This document shows positions 1-8,253 of a DNA stretch of 64,000 bases, in pieces. The position numbers and the translations under genes are program-made. The stretch spans positions 1,054,001-1,118,000 of the forward strand of contig NZ_WTYN01000001.1 of the NCBI RefSeq assembly GCF_009827535.1. Direction: 5' to 3'. This DNA comes from Qipengyuania oceanensis (GTDB taxonomy: Bacteria > Pseudomonadota > Alphaproteobacteria > Sphingomonadales > Sphingomonadaceae). The notes beneath the pieces were generated by a model, which saw only the letters and a program-made list of their open reading frames with translations, searched no databases and was not told where the DNA came from. The stretch's first letter is position 1; each line of letters opens with the position of its first letter.

Positions 1-165
1 TGGCCGGCCGGCGACCTGGCCGTGCAGGAAGGCCTGCGGCGTATCCTCGATCTCTCCGAGCGTCCGTCGGAAAAGGAAACCCGCGCGCTTGCCGAAGGGT
101 GGAGCCCCCATCGCGGTGCAATGGCGATCTTCACCTGGCACGCCTATGCCAACCCGGCTCTCTGA
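1..165 (+). CDS. AlkA-type DNA-3-methyladenine glycosylase, 3' end only
   Basis: Only the last 54 codons and the stop are present; the gene enters from the left edge. Visible residues include WPAGDLAVQEG at the start and a WSPHRGAMAIFTWHAYA block near the end. This pattern fits the C-terminal part of helix-hairpin-helix DNA-3-methyladenine glycosylase II (AlkA), which removes alkylated purines in base-excision repair. In that family the catalytic Asp and the HhH motif lie just upstream of this segment, so they fall outside the window and cannot be checked. The reading frame is open from base 1. The family call is inferred from a short stretch. Confidence 0.7.
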   Translation, partial: WPAGDLAVQEGLRRILDLSERPSEKETRALAEGWSPHRGAMAIFTWHAYANPAL

Positions 166-234
166 CCCGGCTGATTCTGCCTGCTGACATTGCTGTCAGT
201 CGCGGCTAACCTGTCCGCCGAGGGAGAGACAGGC

Positions 235-1041
235 ATGAGCGAACGCAAGGCAATTTTCATCACCGGCGGCGGGTCCGGCATCGGGCGCGCGACCGCGCTC
301 TATTTCGCCAAGCGCGGCTGGTTTGTCGGCATCGGCGATATCGACGCGCTCGGCATGGAGGTCACGCTCGACCAGATCGGCAACGGCTTCAGCTACATGG
401 TCGATCTTGATGTGCGCGACCGTGCTGCCTGGGACCGGGCACTGGACACCTTCTCCACTGCCACCGGCGGGCGGATCGATGTCATGTTCAACAACGCCGG
501 CATCGGGATCGACGGTCCGATCGTCGACAACACCGTCGAGGAGATCGAGCGCTGCCTCGATATCAACCTCAAGGGCGTGATCTTCGGCGCGCAGGCCGCC
601 TTCCCGCACCTGAGGAAAACGGCGCCCGGCTCGGCCCTCATCAATACCGCGAGCGCTGCCGCGATCTGGGGCGTGCCAAATCTTTCGGTCTATTCGGCGA
701 CGAAGTTCGGCGTGCGCTCGATCACCGAGGCGCTCGATATCGAGTGGGCGGAGAGCGGCATCAGGGTGGCCTCGCTCATGCCCGGCTTCATCGATACCCC
801 GATCCTCGATTCGGTCACGTCCGACCAGTCGAACATGAGCGGCAAGCAGCAGTTGCTCGAAGCGGGCATGGAAGTGAACCCGGTCGAGGTCGTGCCCGAA
901 GTCGTCTGGAACGCGGTTCATGGCAACGACGTGCATTATACCGTCGGCAAGATGGCGAAGCGGGTGCGCCGCGCGGCGCGCTGGTTCCCGAACCGCGTCC
1001 GCAAGGAGATGAAGGCCGCCGGCGCCTCAATGGGCAACTGA
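235..1041 (+). CDS. short-chain dehydrogenase/reductase (SDR)
   Basis: Classical SDR of 268 residues and NAD(P)-dependent oxidoreductase; the substrate cannot be told from sequence. The cofactor glycine motif TGGGSGIG is at residues 10-17, NNAG at 86-89, and the catalytic Ser140, Tyr153 and Lys157 (YSATK) are all present. The ATG at 235 is chosen because a purine-rich AGGGAGAG ribosome site sits at 221-228; an in-frame ATG at 190 would add 15 residues not typical of the family and place the RBS inside the gene. The C-terminal tail is rich in Arg and Lys, as in SDRs that associate with membranes. It stands alone on the plus strand, 69 bases after the glycosylase stop. Confidence 0.9.
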   Translation: MSERKAIFITGGGSGIGRATALYFAKRGWFVGIGDIDALGMEVTLDQIGNGFSYMVDLDVRDRAAWDRALDTFSTATGGRIDVMFNNAGIGIDGPIVDNTVEEIERCLDINLKGVIFGAQAAFPHLRKTAPGSALINTASAAAIWGVPNLSVYSATKFGVRSITEALDIEWAESGIRVASLMPGFIDTPILDSVTSDQSNMSGKQQLLEAGMEVNPVEVVPEVVWNAVHGNDVHYTVGKMAKRVRRAARWFPNRVRKEMKAAGASMGN

Positions 1042-1053
1042 CGGCGGCAGGGG

Positions 1054-1344
1054 TCAGAGCAGCGCGTCGATCGCGGAAGCCATATCCGCATCGCGCTGCG
1101 ACAAGCCGCCCGCGTCATGCGTGGTCAGCGTGAGTTCGACCCGGTTGTAGACGTTGAACCATTCGGGATGGTGGTCGGCCTTGTCGGCCAGCAGCGCCAC
1201 GCGGGTCATGAAGCCGAACGCCTCGTTGAAATCGGCGAATTCCAGCTTGCGCTCGATCGCCTTGCCGTCGCGCGCGAGACCCCACCCCGGGTGGTCGGCG
1301 AGCAGCTGGTCGCGTTGGGCCTGTGTCAGTTCGGCAATCGCCAT
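1054..1344 (-). CDS. phhB: 4a-hydroxytetrahydrobiopterin dehydratase (PCD/DCoH)
   Basis: A 96-residue protein, normal length for pterin-4a-carbinolamine dehydratase, which dehydrates the carbinolamine formed by aromatic amino-acid hydroxylases and so recycles the pterin cofactor. The signature is clear: [20 protein letters not shown], followed by a C-terminal helix with the usual [10 protein letters not shown]. Its start overlaps the end of the upstream permease by 19 bases, which suggests coupled translation. No phenylalanine hydroxylase gene lies in the window, so the partner enzyme must be elsewhere, or the protein acts as the moonlighting or orphan PCD found in many bacteria. Confidence 0.92.
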   Translation of the reverse strand: MAIAELTQAQRDQLLADHPGWGLARDGKAIERKLEFADFNEAFGFMTRVALLADKADHHPEWFNVYNRVELTLTTHDAGGLSQRDADMASAIDALL

Positions 1345-2681
1345 CGGCTATCTTCCTCCGTTGGCTCGAGCAAGGCCCGGCGCTTGAGCACGAAGACATA
1401 GAGCACCCAGGCCGAGCCGACCACCACGAAGCCCGAAAATCCGTAGAACGGATCCTGCACGATGAAGATCACCATCAGCACCGTGTTCAGCGCCGCAGCG
1501 AGAACGATCGTCCACGGGTACCACGGCGTCCGGAAGGGACGCTCGAGATCGGGTTCCGCGCGGCGCAGGCCGATCACCGCGAGGATAGCGAGCACGGTTA
1601 CGCCCTGGTTGATGGATACACCCATCGACAGGAGTTGATTGTACCCCCCGGCGAGAATGATGAGCGCCGCGGCGATAACTGTGAACAGCATCGCGGGCAT
1701 CGGGGTGCCCCGCTTGTCGACGTGCGCCAGCAGTTCCGGCAGGACCTGCGCCCGCGCCAGCGCATAGACCAGACGGCTGCTCGTCATCGTCGAGAGGTTG
1801 CCGATCGCCCCGACAGAGAGCACGCCAAACAGCGTCAGCAGGTAATCCGCCCGCTCCCCGAAAACTATCCCGGCAGCATCTGCCGCCACGAGATTGGACC
1901 CTGCCATCGTGTCCGGCGTCATCACATGGAGCATCGCCAGGTTCACCAGCAGGTAGATCACTGCAACGCCGATGATACCGCCGAAGACCGCGCGCGGTAT
2001 CTGCTTACCCGGATTCTCGATCTCTTCCCCGTAGAAGACGACATCCCACCATCCGTTGTAGGTTCCGATAACGACCAGCAATGCGGTACCGAGCGGCAAC
2101 CAGCCGGCGCGCAGAAGCTCGGCTTGCGGCTCGGCGACCGTTTCGATCGGCGGGCCGGAAAACAGCGCCACGATAAGCCCCACGAGCATCGCGCCCTTCA
2201 GCGCGGAAAACAGGATCTGCGTGCCGCCGGTCGTTCGCGTTCCCAGCGCATTGAGCAGCGCGAACAGGGCGATTACGCCCACCCCCAGCTCGACCTCGGA
2301 CCAGGCACCGCCGCCGATGCCGAGCCGCAACATGAACTCGCCCGTCACCAGTGCAAGGATCGAGATCGTCGCGATGAAGGTCAGCAGGAGCGTGAAGGCC
2401 GCCAGCACCGCCAGCCGTTCGCCGAACGCACGATAGATGAACGCGTACACGCCGCCCGCACGCGGTATTGCGGCGCCCAGTTCGGCGAATGCCGAGGCGG
2501 AGACGATCGCGATCAGCGCGCCCGTGACCCATATCGCGATGATCACCGACGCCGATCCCGTCGCCTCGGCGACTATGCCCGGCGTGCGCAAGATACCCTG
2601 GCCGATGACGCTGCCCACGACAGCGGCCACGCCGAACACCAGCCCGAGCACGCGCAGTAATTGATTGCCTGATTTTCGCAT
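1326..2681 (-). CDS. APC-family amino acid permease
   Basis: An inner-membrane transporter of 451 residues with about twelve hydrophobic segments, typical of the amino acid-polyamine-organocation superfamily. The N-terminal helix carries the unwound glycine motif of this fold ([13 protein letters not shown]), which contacts the amino group of the substrate in characterised APC carriers. Start: ATG at 2681 is preceded by a purine-rich GGGAAGGGGG ribosome site; an upstream in-frame ATG at 2747 would add a Cys- and Arg-rich stretch that does not look like coding sequence. The gene is divergent from ccmA and overlaps the downstream pterin dehydratase by 19 bases. Substrate specificity cannot be assigned; co-transcription with PCD hints at aromatic amino acids, which is inference only. 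Confidence 0.88.
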   Translation of the reverse strand: MRKSGNQLLRVLGLVFGVAAVVGSVIGQGILRTPGIVAEATGSASVIIAIWVTGALIAIVSASAFAELGAAIPRAGGVYAFIYRAFGERLAVLAAFTLLLTFIATISILALVTGEFMLRLGIGGGAWSEVELGVGVIALFALLNALGTRTTGGTQILFSALKGAMLVGLIVALFSGPPIETVAEPQAELLRAGWLPLGTALLVVIGTYNGWWDVVFYGEEIENPGKQIPRAVFGGIIGVAVIYLLVNLAMLHVMTPDTMAGSNLVAADAAGIVFGERADYLLTLFGVLSVGAIGNLSTMTSSRLVYALARAQVLPELLAHVDKRGTPMPAMLFTVIAAALIILAGGYNQLLSMGVSINQGVTVLAILAVIGLRRAEPDLERPFRTPWYPWTIVLAAALNTVLMVIFIVQDPFYGFSGFVVVGSAWVLYVFVLKRRALLEPTEEDSRWRLPN

Positions 2682-2791
2682 CGGGAGCCCCCTTCCCACG
2701 CGACCGCAGAGGAACCTGCACGGCCAGGACCCGGGCGGCAAGGCCAATCGCGCCTTGGCAGTGCCGCCATCCCCGCTTATCGCCCTTGCCC

Positions 2792-3370
2792 ATGCAAGGG
2801 GCCTCGCTTTCCGTCACCGATCTCGCGTGCCGCAGGGGCGACCGCGTGCTGTTCGCAGGGCTGTCCTTCGCGCTCGATGCCGGCGAAGCCCTTCGTGTCG
2901 CCGGGCCGAACGGCACCGGCAAGACGAGCCTGCTGCGGATCGTCGCCGGACTGCTACGACCCATGCGAGGCGGCTTGCGCCGCGAAGGCGCCGTCGGGCT
3001 GGTGGACGAACGCCCCGCTCTCGACCCGGAGCTGCCGCTCGGCCGCGCGCTCGATTTCTGGGCGGGTATCGACGGGGCACGGGAAGCTGCGAGCGAGCGG
3101 CTGGGCCTTGCCGAGCTGCTCGACGTGCCGGTGCGCTATCTCTCCACCGGCCAGAAGAAGCGCGCGGCGCTTGCCCGCCTTCTGGCGCAGGATGCGCCGA
3201 TCTGGTTGCTCGACGAGCCGCTGAACGGCCTCGATACGGACGGTGCTGCGCTGGTAGAGGAGTTGCTGCGCCAGCATTGCTCAGGCGGCGGGGTGGCGCT
3301 GGTCGCCTCGCACCAGCCGATTGCCATGCCGGGCGACGAAACCATCCGGATCGAGGATTTCCGGCCGTGA
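2792..3370 (+). CDS. ccmA: haem exporter ATPase CcmA
   Basis: A compact ABC ATPase of 192 residues, the size of CcmA, the ATP-binding subunit of CcmABCD that releases holo-CcmE during cytochrome c maturation. Walker A GPNGTGKT is at residues 38-45, the signature LSTGQ at 117-121, followed by KKRAALARL, and Walker B IWLLDEP at 137-143. The LSTGQKKR signature is typical of CcmA. ATG 2792 is used; a TTG two codons upstream (2786) is possible and neither has a clear RBS. The stop overlaps the GTG start of ccmB by four bases, so the two are translated together. Confidence 0.92.
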   Translation: MQGASLSVTDLACRRGDRVLFAGLSFALDAGEALRVAGPNGTGKTSLLRIVAGLLRPMRGGLRREGAVGLVDERPALDPELPLGRALDFWAGIDGAREAASERLGLAELLDVPVRYLSTGQKKRAALARLLAQDAPIWLLDEPLNGLDTDGAALVEELLRQHCSGGGVALVASHQPIAMPGDETIRIEDFRP

Positions 3371-4026
3371 GCGCGCTCTGGCCGCTGCTCAGGCGCGACC
3401 TGCGCCAACTGCTGCTCGGGGGAACCCGCGGCGGGGCGATGCTCCCGCTCCTGTTCTTCCTCGCGGTGGCGATGCTCTATCCCTTCGCGGTCGGGCCCGA
3501 TGCGCCTCTCCTGGCGCGGACCGGAGGCGGAGTGATCTGGGTCGCCGCGCTGCTTGCGAGCATATTGCCGCTCGACCGGCTGGTCGCGCCGGACCTCGAA
3601 CTCGGCACCTTCGACCAGCTCGCGATCCGCGGCGTGTCGGAGGAAGCGGCGATGGCAGCGCGCCTGCTGGCACACTGGCTCAGCTTCGGCCCGCTCCTGT
3701 TGCTCGCGACCCTGCCCGCAGCAGCGCTCCTCAACCTCTCCGGCGACACCTTGCGTCTGTTGCTGCTCGGCTTGCTGGCCGGAACGCCGGGGCTGGCGGC
3801 GATCGGGCTGACGATCGCAGCGCTGACCGCCAGCCTGCGGGGAGGAGCCGCGCTCGCCGGACTGCTGCTGATCCCGCTCGCTGTGCCGCTGTTGATTTTC
3901 GGCGCGGGGAGCCTCGCGCGCGGGGATGTCTCGGGAGTGGCGCTATGCGGCGCGATCAGCCTGGTGCTGGTGGCGCTGACACCCTTTGCGGCCGGAGCGG
4001 CGATCAGGGCGGCGCGGGAAGGTTAG
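3367..4026 (+). CDS. ccmB: haem exporter permease CcmB
   Basis: A 219-residue inner-membrane protein with about six hydrophobic segments, the membrane subunit partner of CcmA. The N-terminus LWPLLRRDLRQLL and the segment LDRLVAPDLELGTFDQLAI match CcmB family features. GTG at 3367 is the start because it overlaps the ccmA stop (GTGA). The usual next genes (ccmC, ccmD, ccmE) do not follow. Instead an AT-richer block with two unrelated small genes begins directly after the stop. The rest of the system I machinery must be elsewhere if complete. Confidence 0.9.
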   Translation: MSALWPLLRRDLRQLLLGGTRGGAMLPLLFFLAVAMLYPFAVGPDAPLLARTGGGVIWVAALLASILPLDRLVAPDLELGTFDQLAIRGVSEEAAMAARLLAHWLSFGPLLLLATLPAAALLNLSGDTLRLLLLGLLAGTPGLAAIGLTIAALTASLRGGAALAGLLLIPLAVPLLIFGAGSLARGDVSGVALCGAISLVLVALTPFAAGAAIRAAREG

Positions 4027-4082
4027 GCAATGTCCGGTAACAACCCAATTGCAGGCATACCGGTAGTGAAAAATCCGAGCAT

Positions 4083-4364
4083 CTATCGGTATGTGCCGCA
4101 AGCAGCACAAAAGGCGGCTTGAGCAGTTCGCAACGGCTTACCGCAACTTTTGCAGGGTGGACCAAAATCGATCAGCCGGTGGTGAAGCACGGCATTGAAG
4201 TTTGTCTCGTCGAAATCGGTGATTTCATTATATTTGCGCAACATCTCATCATGGCTTGGCCCACATGCGATAATCTGTGCCCACTCTTGCTGTCCGACGA
4301 CAGGGACTTCGAGCTTGCAGCGCCAGCAATAGAGTAACTTGACCAACAGATGACCCCCTTGCAT
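4083..4364 (-). CDS. conserved hypothetical zinc-ribbon protein
   Basis: A 93-residue protein with three CxxC motifs: CWRC (about residues 13-16), CKSC near residue 71 and CAAC near residue 87, with the phrase GPPCKSCGKPLRTAQAAFC. This looks like a small zinc-binding protein and resembles uncharacterised proteobacterial proteins that I recall having the same CWRC...HHRL...GPPC..CGKPLRT order; I know of no assigned function. ATG 4364 is listed. A TTG at 4346 has a better-spaced AGGGGG ribosome site and would begin MVKLLYCWRC, so the true start may be six codons later. The surrounding DNA is clearly less G+C-rich than its neighbours, which suggests recent acquisition. Confidence 0.7.
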   Translation of the reverse strand: MQGGHLLVKLLYCWRCKLEVPVVGQQEWAQIIACGPSHDEMLRKYNEITDFDETNFNAVLHHRLIDFGPPCKSCGKPLRTAQAAFCAACGTYR

Positions 4365-4404
4365 CTTCCCATTTAGTCAATGTTCTCAGAAGGAACTAAA
4401 AGCA

Positions 4405-4584
4405 ATGCCTGGGCCACGCATACCTTGTCGTGTTGGGGGTAAGACTTACCCAGCCGTCAATACTGCGCTCAAATCTTTGGCAGTCTTTCACAGGACGAAG
4501 CAGCAAGATCGCCAAGCCTTGCGTGAACGCTTGAAAGCGGGAGAGTCCGCAGATCTTGCTGGTCATACATTTGAGCCGGGCTAG
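4405..4584 (+). CDS. small hypothetical ORF, 59 residues
   Basis: An uninterrupted ATG-to-TAG frame of 59 codons with an AAGGAA ribosome site seven to eight bases before the ATG. The product is basic, beginning MPGPRIPCRVGGKTYPAV and then A.KSLAV....R..LRERLKAGES. The G-K-T-Y-P...A.K.L.V pattern loosely recalls the short NUMOD-like DNA-binding segments found near homing endonucleases, but the match is too weak for a call. It lies divergent to the zinc-ribbon gene in the same AT-richer block, so the two share a 40-base promoter region. Coding status is plausible but not certain. Confidence 0.45.
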   Translation: MPGPRIPCRVGGKTYPAVNTALKSLAVFHRTKQQDRQALRERLKAGESADLAGHTFEPG

Positions 4585-4645
4585 CGATCAATTCAATGCG
4601 CTAGACGTCCGCTTTCCACCCGCAAGCGGACATAAGCCGTCCCGC

Positions 4646-5473
4646 TCAATACGGCGGTTTGTGCAGGCCCTTGGGACTTTCGGTAAAGATTTCGGCGCCG
4701 GTCTCGGTCAGGCCGATCGAGTGCTCGAACTGTGCCGAGAGGGACTTGTCGCGGGTCACCGCAGTCCAGCAGTCGTTGAGCAGCTTCACGTGCGGGCGGC
4801 CGAGGTTGATCATCGGTTCGATGGTGAAGAACATGCCGGGCTTCAGCTCCGGCCCCGTCCCCGCCTTTGCCGCGTGGACGACCTCGGGCGCATCATGGAA
4901 CAGCCGGCCGAGGCCGTGGCCGCAGAAATCGCGCACCACGCCATAGCGGAACTGGCGCGCATGCGCCTCGATCGCAGCGCCGATGTCGCCCAGCCGCGCG
5001 CCGGGCTGCGAGGCTGCCTCGATCCCCAGCATAAGACATTCGTAGGTCACGTCGACCAGGCGCCGCGCCTTCAACGGCACGTCGCCGACGAGGAACATGC
5101 GGCTCGTGTCGCCGTGCCAGCCGTCGAGCAGCGGGGTCACGTCGATGTTGACGATGTCGCCGTCCTTCAGCGCCTTGTCCGACGGAATGCCGTGGCACAC
5201 GACATGGTTGATCGAGATGCAGCAGCTGTGCTCGTACCCGCGATAGCCCATGGTCGCCGGCACCGCGCCGCCATCGAGAGTCATTTCGCGCACCTTGTCG
5301 TCGAGCGCACCGGTGGTGACGCCGGGTTCGACCATCGTGGTCAGCTCGTCGAGGATCTGCGCCGCCAGCCGTCCGGCCTTGCGCATTCCTTCGAAGCCCT
5401 CAGGCCCGTGGAGCTTGATGGTCCCGTCACGATAGACGGTCTGGTCGCTGTCGATTACCTGATATTCTGTCAT
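4646..5473 (-). CDS. map: methionine aminopeptidase, type I
   Basis: A 275-residue enzyme that removes the initiator methionine from nascent proteins in the cytosol. The complete two-metal site is visible: Asp111 (NIDVTP), Asp122 (HGDTSRMF), His186 (CGHGLG), Glu219 (TIEPM) and Glu250 (QFEHS), plus the substrate-side His94 in HGIP. The length and the N-terminal extension of about 20 residues are normal for alphaproteobacterial type I enzymes. It is transcribed away from the lipoprotein at 5528-6394 on the same strand, with a 54-base gap. Its 3' end borders the AT-richer block. Confidence 0.96.
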   Translation of the reverse strand: MTEYQVIDSDQTVYRDGTIKLHGPEGFEGMRKAGRLAAQILDELTTMVEPGVTTGALDDKVREMTLDGGAVPATMGYRGYEHSCCISINHVVCHGIPSDKALKDGDIVNIDVTPLLDGWHGDTSRMFLVGDVPLKARRLVDVTYECLMLGIEAASQPGARLGDIGAAIEAHARQFRYGVVRDFCGHGLGRLFHDAPEVVHAAKAGTGPELKPGMFFTIEPMINLGRPHVKLLNDCWTAVTRDKSLSAQFEHSIGLTETGAEIFTESPKGLHKPPY

Positions 5474-5527
5474 GCGCGCCGATGTAGCGATTGCGGTCGC
5501 GAAATGCGAGCCGTCTGCGACGCCCGG

Positions 5528-6394
5528 CTATTTTCGAAGCGCGAATGCAGCGCGATATTCGGGCCTTACCGCGTCGAGCAGCGCTGTCGTGACCGGCAGC
5601 GTCACCTCGTAGCTCCCCTCCGCATAGGAGCCCGCGACGTAGGGATCGGCGATCAGCCCGATGCGGTCGAACGCCTTGCCGTCACTCGAGCCGAGCAGCA
5701 CGCGCAATTCGTCGATCGAGGGGCAGCCGGAGAACATGTCGTCGCCATTCGGGTCGACCGGCATTCCGCGCTTCCTCTCGCGCTCCCGGTTGAGCGCCGG
5801 GCAGTAGCGGGCATGGACCGCGTTCTCGAGCGCAGGGGCGGAAGTGAAGAAATCCATCGGCCTGACCCGCGCTTCGGCCTGCCGGTCCCACACCACGCCG
5901 CGCGTCCCGCCATTGCCGTGCGCACCGCCGGTGTAGCCGTAGATCTGCATCGAGAGGCTGAGGAAGCGCGGCAGATCGGCGACCACCTCCCAGTCCCGGC
6001 TGAAGCCCCGGCTGCGGCAGGACACGCAATCGGCCGGTGCATCGGCGATCATCTTCTCCCATTCGGCGCGCTCGCTCGCCAGCGCCGAATCCATGTCCGA
6101 CTTGAGCGCCGCCGCCAGCTTCGGTTCGGCGGAAACCTCGGCCGGCCAGCTGTAGGAAAAGTCGAAAGTGCCGCCGTCGCGTTTCTCGACCTTCTTGAAT
6201 TCGACGCCCTCGACATCGCTGGCCGAACTGCTCGCGCTGGCGGAAGTGGACGCTTGCGAGACCGGCGTTGCCGATGCGCTCGCGGTCGTGTCGGCCGTGC
6301 TCTCGTCTCCTGCGCTGCACGCTGCCAGCCCGATCGGCATGGCCATGGCGAGGGTCGGGGCAAGAAATGCTGTTCGGAACGGGCGGTGTCTCAT
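5528..6394 (-). CDS. DUF3298/DUF4163-like lipoprotein
   Basis: A 288-residue exported lipoprotein: hydrophobic N-terminus ending in a lipobox (GLAAC) and then a Ser/Thr/Ala-rich linker to about residue 65. The rest contains FDFSYSWPAEV and YGYTGGAHGNGG, the hallmark pattern of DUF4163 followed by DUF3298 (PdaC/RsiV C-terminal) domains. These domains occur in peptidoglycan deacetylases and anti-sigma proteins, but no catalytic domain is fused here, so the function is unknown. The start ATG at 6394 gives a clean signal peptide; there is no strong RBS. It is divergent from the M17 aminopeptidase, with 46 bases between the starts. Confidence 0.78.
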   Translation of the reverse strand: MRHRPFRTAFLAPTLAMAMPIGLAACSAGDESTADTTASASATPVSQASTSASASSSASDVEGVEFKKVEKRDGGTFDFSYSWPAEVSAEPKLAAALKSDMDSALASERAEWEKMIADAPADCVSCRSRGFSRDWEVVADLPRFLSLSMQIYGYTGGAHGNGGTRGVVWDRQAEARVRPMDFFTSAPALENAVHARYCPALNRERERKRGMPVDPNGDDMFSGCPSIDELRVLLGSSDGKAFDRIGLIADPYVAGSYAEGSYEVTLPVTTALLDAVRPEYRAAFALRK

Positions 6395-6440
6395 CGGATT
6401 GAAGGGTGACAGCCAGCAAGACGACAGGCAATAGCAAAGC

Positions 6441-7829
6441 ATGAGCAAGTCCACCGACCTTATCCAGGCCGATCGCGGCCAGGACGCAATCTCCATCCAC
6501 CTCGTCGACAAGAACGGCTTCGATGCCTGGGCCAAGACGCTCGGCGCAGGCCAGCGCGCGGCGCTCGCGGCGCAGAAGTTCGACGGCAGCGGCTACCAGA
6601 CCGCGATCGTGCCGGACGGCGACGGCTGGTTCGCGGTGGGCGGTGTCGCCAACACCGAGAAGCTGTCGAGCTGGTGCATGGCCAAGCTGGCCGAAGTCCT
6701 GCCGGCCGGAACCTATCGCCGCGCCGAAGGCCAGCCCGGCCCGGCGGTTCACGGCTGGCAACTCGGCCAGTACAAGTTCACCCGCTATCGCGACGACAAG
6801 GACGCCGAAGGTCCGCGCATCCTGCTGACGCAGGAAGCCAAGGGCGTCGACATGGCACTGGCGGAAGCGCGCGCGGTGTGCCTCGTGCGCGACCTGGTGA
6901 ACACCCCTGCCGAGGACATGGGCCCGGCCGCTCTGGAAACCGAGGTCGAGAAGCTCGCCAAGAAGTTCAATGCGAAAGTCTCGGTGACCAAGGGCGACCA
7001 GCTCGAACAGGAGTTCCCGATGGTTCACGCCGTCGGGCGGGCGGCGGCGCGCCACCACGCGCCGCGCCACATGCACCTCACCTGGGGCAAGGAAAGCGAT
7101 CCGGTCGTCGCGATCGTCGGCAAGGGCGTATGCTTCGATTCGGGCGGGCTCGACGTCAAATCCTCTTCCGGGATGCTCAACATGAAAAAGGACATGGGCG
7201 GCGCGGCCCATGCGATCGCGCTTGCCGGGCTGATCATGGAAGCCGGGATTCCCATCCGCCTCCACTTGCTCGTCCCCGCGGTCGAGAACGCGATCTCGGG
7301 CAATGCCTTCCGCCCCGGCGACGTCCTCCAGAGCCGCAAGGGTCTCACGGTGGAAATCGGCAACACCGATGCCGAAGGACGCCTGATCCTCGGTGATGCC
7401 CTGACCCGCGCAAGCGAGGAAAACCCCGAGTTCATGATCGACTTCGCCACGCTGACCGGCGCGGCGCGGGTCGCGCTCGGCCCCGACCTGCCCGCGCTTA
7501 TGGCGCGCAAGGATGCCAGCGCGCAGGCGCTGATCGATGCAGGGAAGGCGCATGACGACGAATGCTGGCGACTGCCGTTGCCCGAGGCGTATGGCGAATG
7601 GCTGAAATCCGACATCGCCGACACCAACAACGCGCACGGCAATGCCTTTGCCGGTGCGAGCGTCGCGGGCCTGTTCCTCGACAAGTTCGTCGCGGAAGGG
7701 ATCGACTGGGCGCATTTCGACACCTTCGCATGGCGACCCGCGGCCAAGCCCGGACGGCCCAAGGGCGGCGAGGCGCTGGGCCTGCGCGCAGCCTTCCACA
7801 TGTTGCGGGAACGCTTCGGCAAGGAATGA
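6441..7829 (+). CDS. leucyl aminopeptidase family protein (M17)
   Basis: A 462-residue cytosolic dizinc aminopeptidase. The M17 signature NTDAEGRL is present, preceded by the metal-binding segment with GVCFDSGGLDVK and MKKDMGGAA, and followed by the DFATLTGAA helix. The N-terminal domain is divergent, as in many alphaproteobacterial paralogues that are not canonical PepA; the role is likely peptide turnover. An RBS is poorly defined, but the ATG sits at the natural N-terminus of the fold. The downstream SH3-like gene begins immediately after the stop. Confidence 0.92.
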   Translation: MSKSTDLIQADRGQDAISIHLVDKNGFDAWAKTLGAGQRAALAAQKFDGSGYQTAIVPDGDGWFAVGGVANTEKLSSWCMAKLAEVLPAGTYRRAEGQPGPAVHGWQLGQYKFTRYRDDKDAEGPRILLTQEAKGVDMALAEARAVCLVRDLVNTPAEDMGPAALETEVEKLAKKFNAKVSVTKGDQLEQEFPMVHAVGRAAARHHAPRHMHLTWGKESDPVVAIVGKGVCFDSGGLDVKSSSGMLNMKKDMGGAAHAIALAGLIMEAGIPIRLHLLVPAVENAISGNAFRPGDVLQSRKGLTVEIGNTDAEGRLILGDALTRASEENPEFMIDFATLTGAARVALGPDLPALMARKDASAQALIDAGKAHDDECWRLPLPEAYGEWLKSDIADTNNAHGNAFAGASVAGLFLDKFVAEGIDWAHFDTFAWRPAAKPGRPKGGEALGLRAAFHMLRERFGKE

Positions 7830-7904
7830 ATGCTACGGGTGCGCTTGCGGGGGGAGCGGGCAGAAGCTAAGCGCGCCGCACGAAAAGCTGGGGCAAGACC
7901 TGAC

Positions 7905-8246
7905 GTGACCAAGACTGCGGATTACGACCTGCCGAGCGGCGTGGTCGGGCTGACCGGCCCGATCGACAAGCCTGCGCCCGGCACGTTGCCGATCCGCGGC
8001 GACCTGGCGCACATCGCCCTCGCCCATCGCTACCTCGCCGCGCATTACGTCATCCCGCAGCTGCGCACCGTTGCCGAAGGCGGCGCGACCTTCCTGCTGC
8101 AGATGCGCGACAATGCCGATCCGGGTGTCGCGCTCGACGCGGGTACCGAGATCGAGGTACTCGACGTGGCGGGCGACTGGATCTGGGCGTGTTGCGGGCC
8201 GGAAGGTCCTTCGGGCTACCTGCGCTCCGCCTCGCTCGCTGCCTGA
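7905..8246 (+). CDS. SH3-like domain protein, possibly a shortened NlpC/P60 relative
   Basis: A protein of about 113 residues with LPIRGDLAHIALAHRYLAAHYV and then a compact beta-rich segment ending DWIWACCGPEGPSGYLRSASLAA, which fits a bacterial SH3 domain. In related genomes the gene after this M17 aminopeptidase is often a C40 (NlpC/P60) peptidase with N-terminal SH3 domains (from memory); here the frame stops after the SH3-like part and no catalytic Cys-His domain follows. An ATG at 7830 abutting the aminopeptidase stop is in frame, but its first 25 codons have unusual third-position bases, so GTG 7905 is preferred. The start is uncertain. Confidence 0.6.
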   Translation: MTKTADYDLPSGVVGLTGPIDKPAPGTLPIRGDLAHIALAHRYLAAHYVIPQLRTVAEGGATFLLQMRDNADPGVALDAGTEIEVLDVAGDWIWACCGPEGPSGYLRSASLAA

Positions 8247-8253
8247 GCCCGCC

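Noticed and set aside
1323-2660. 445-codon plus-strand frame opposite the permease
   Set aside because: Gln/Arg/His-rich low-complexity shadow; the permease has twelve membrane segments in the other frame.
4556-6409. 617-codon plus-strand frame across map and the lipoprotein gene
   Set aside because: It covers two clear genes on the minus strand and encodes a His/Arg-rich product with no domain.
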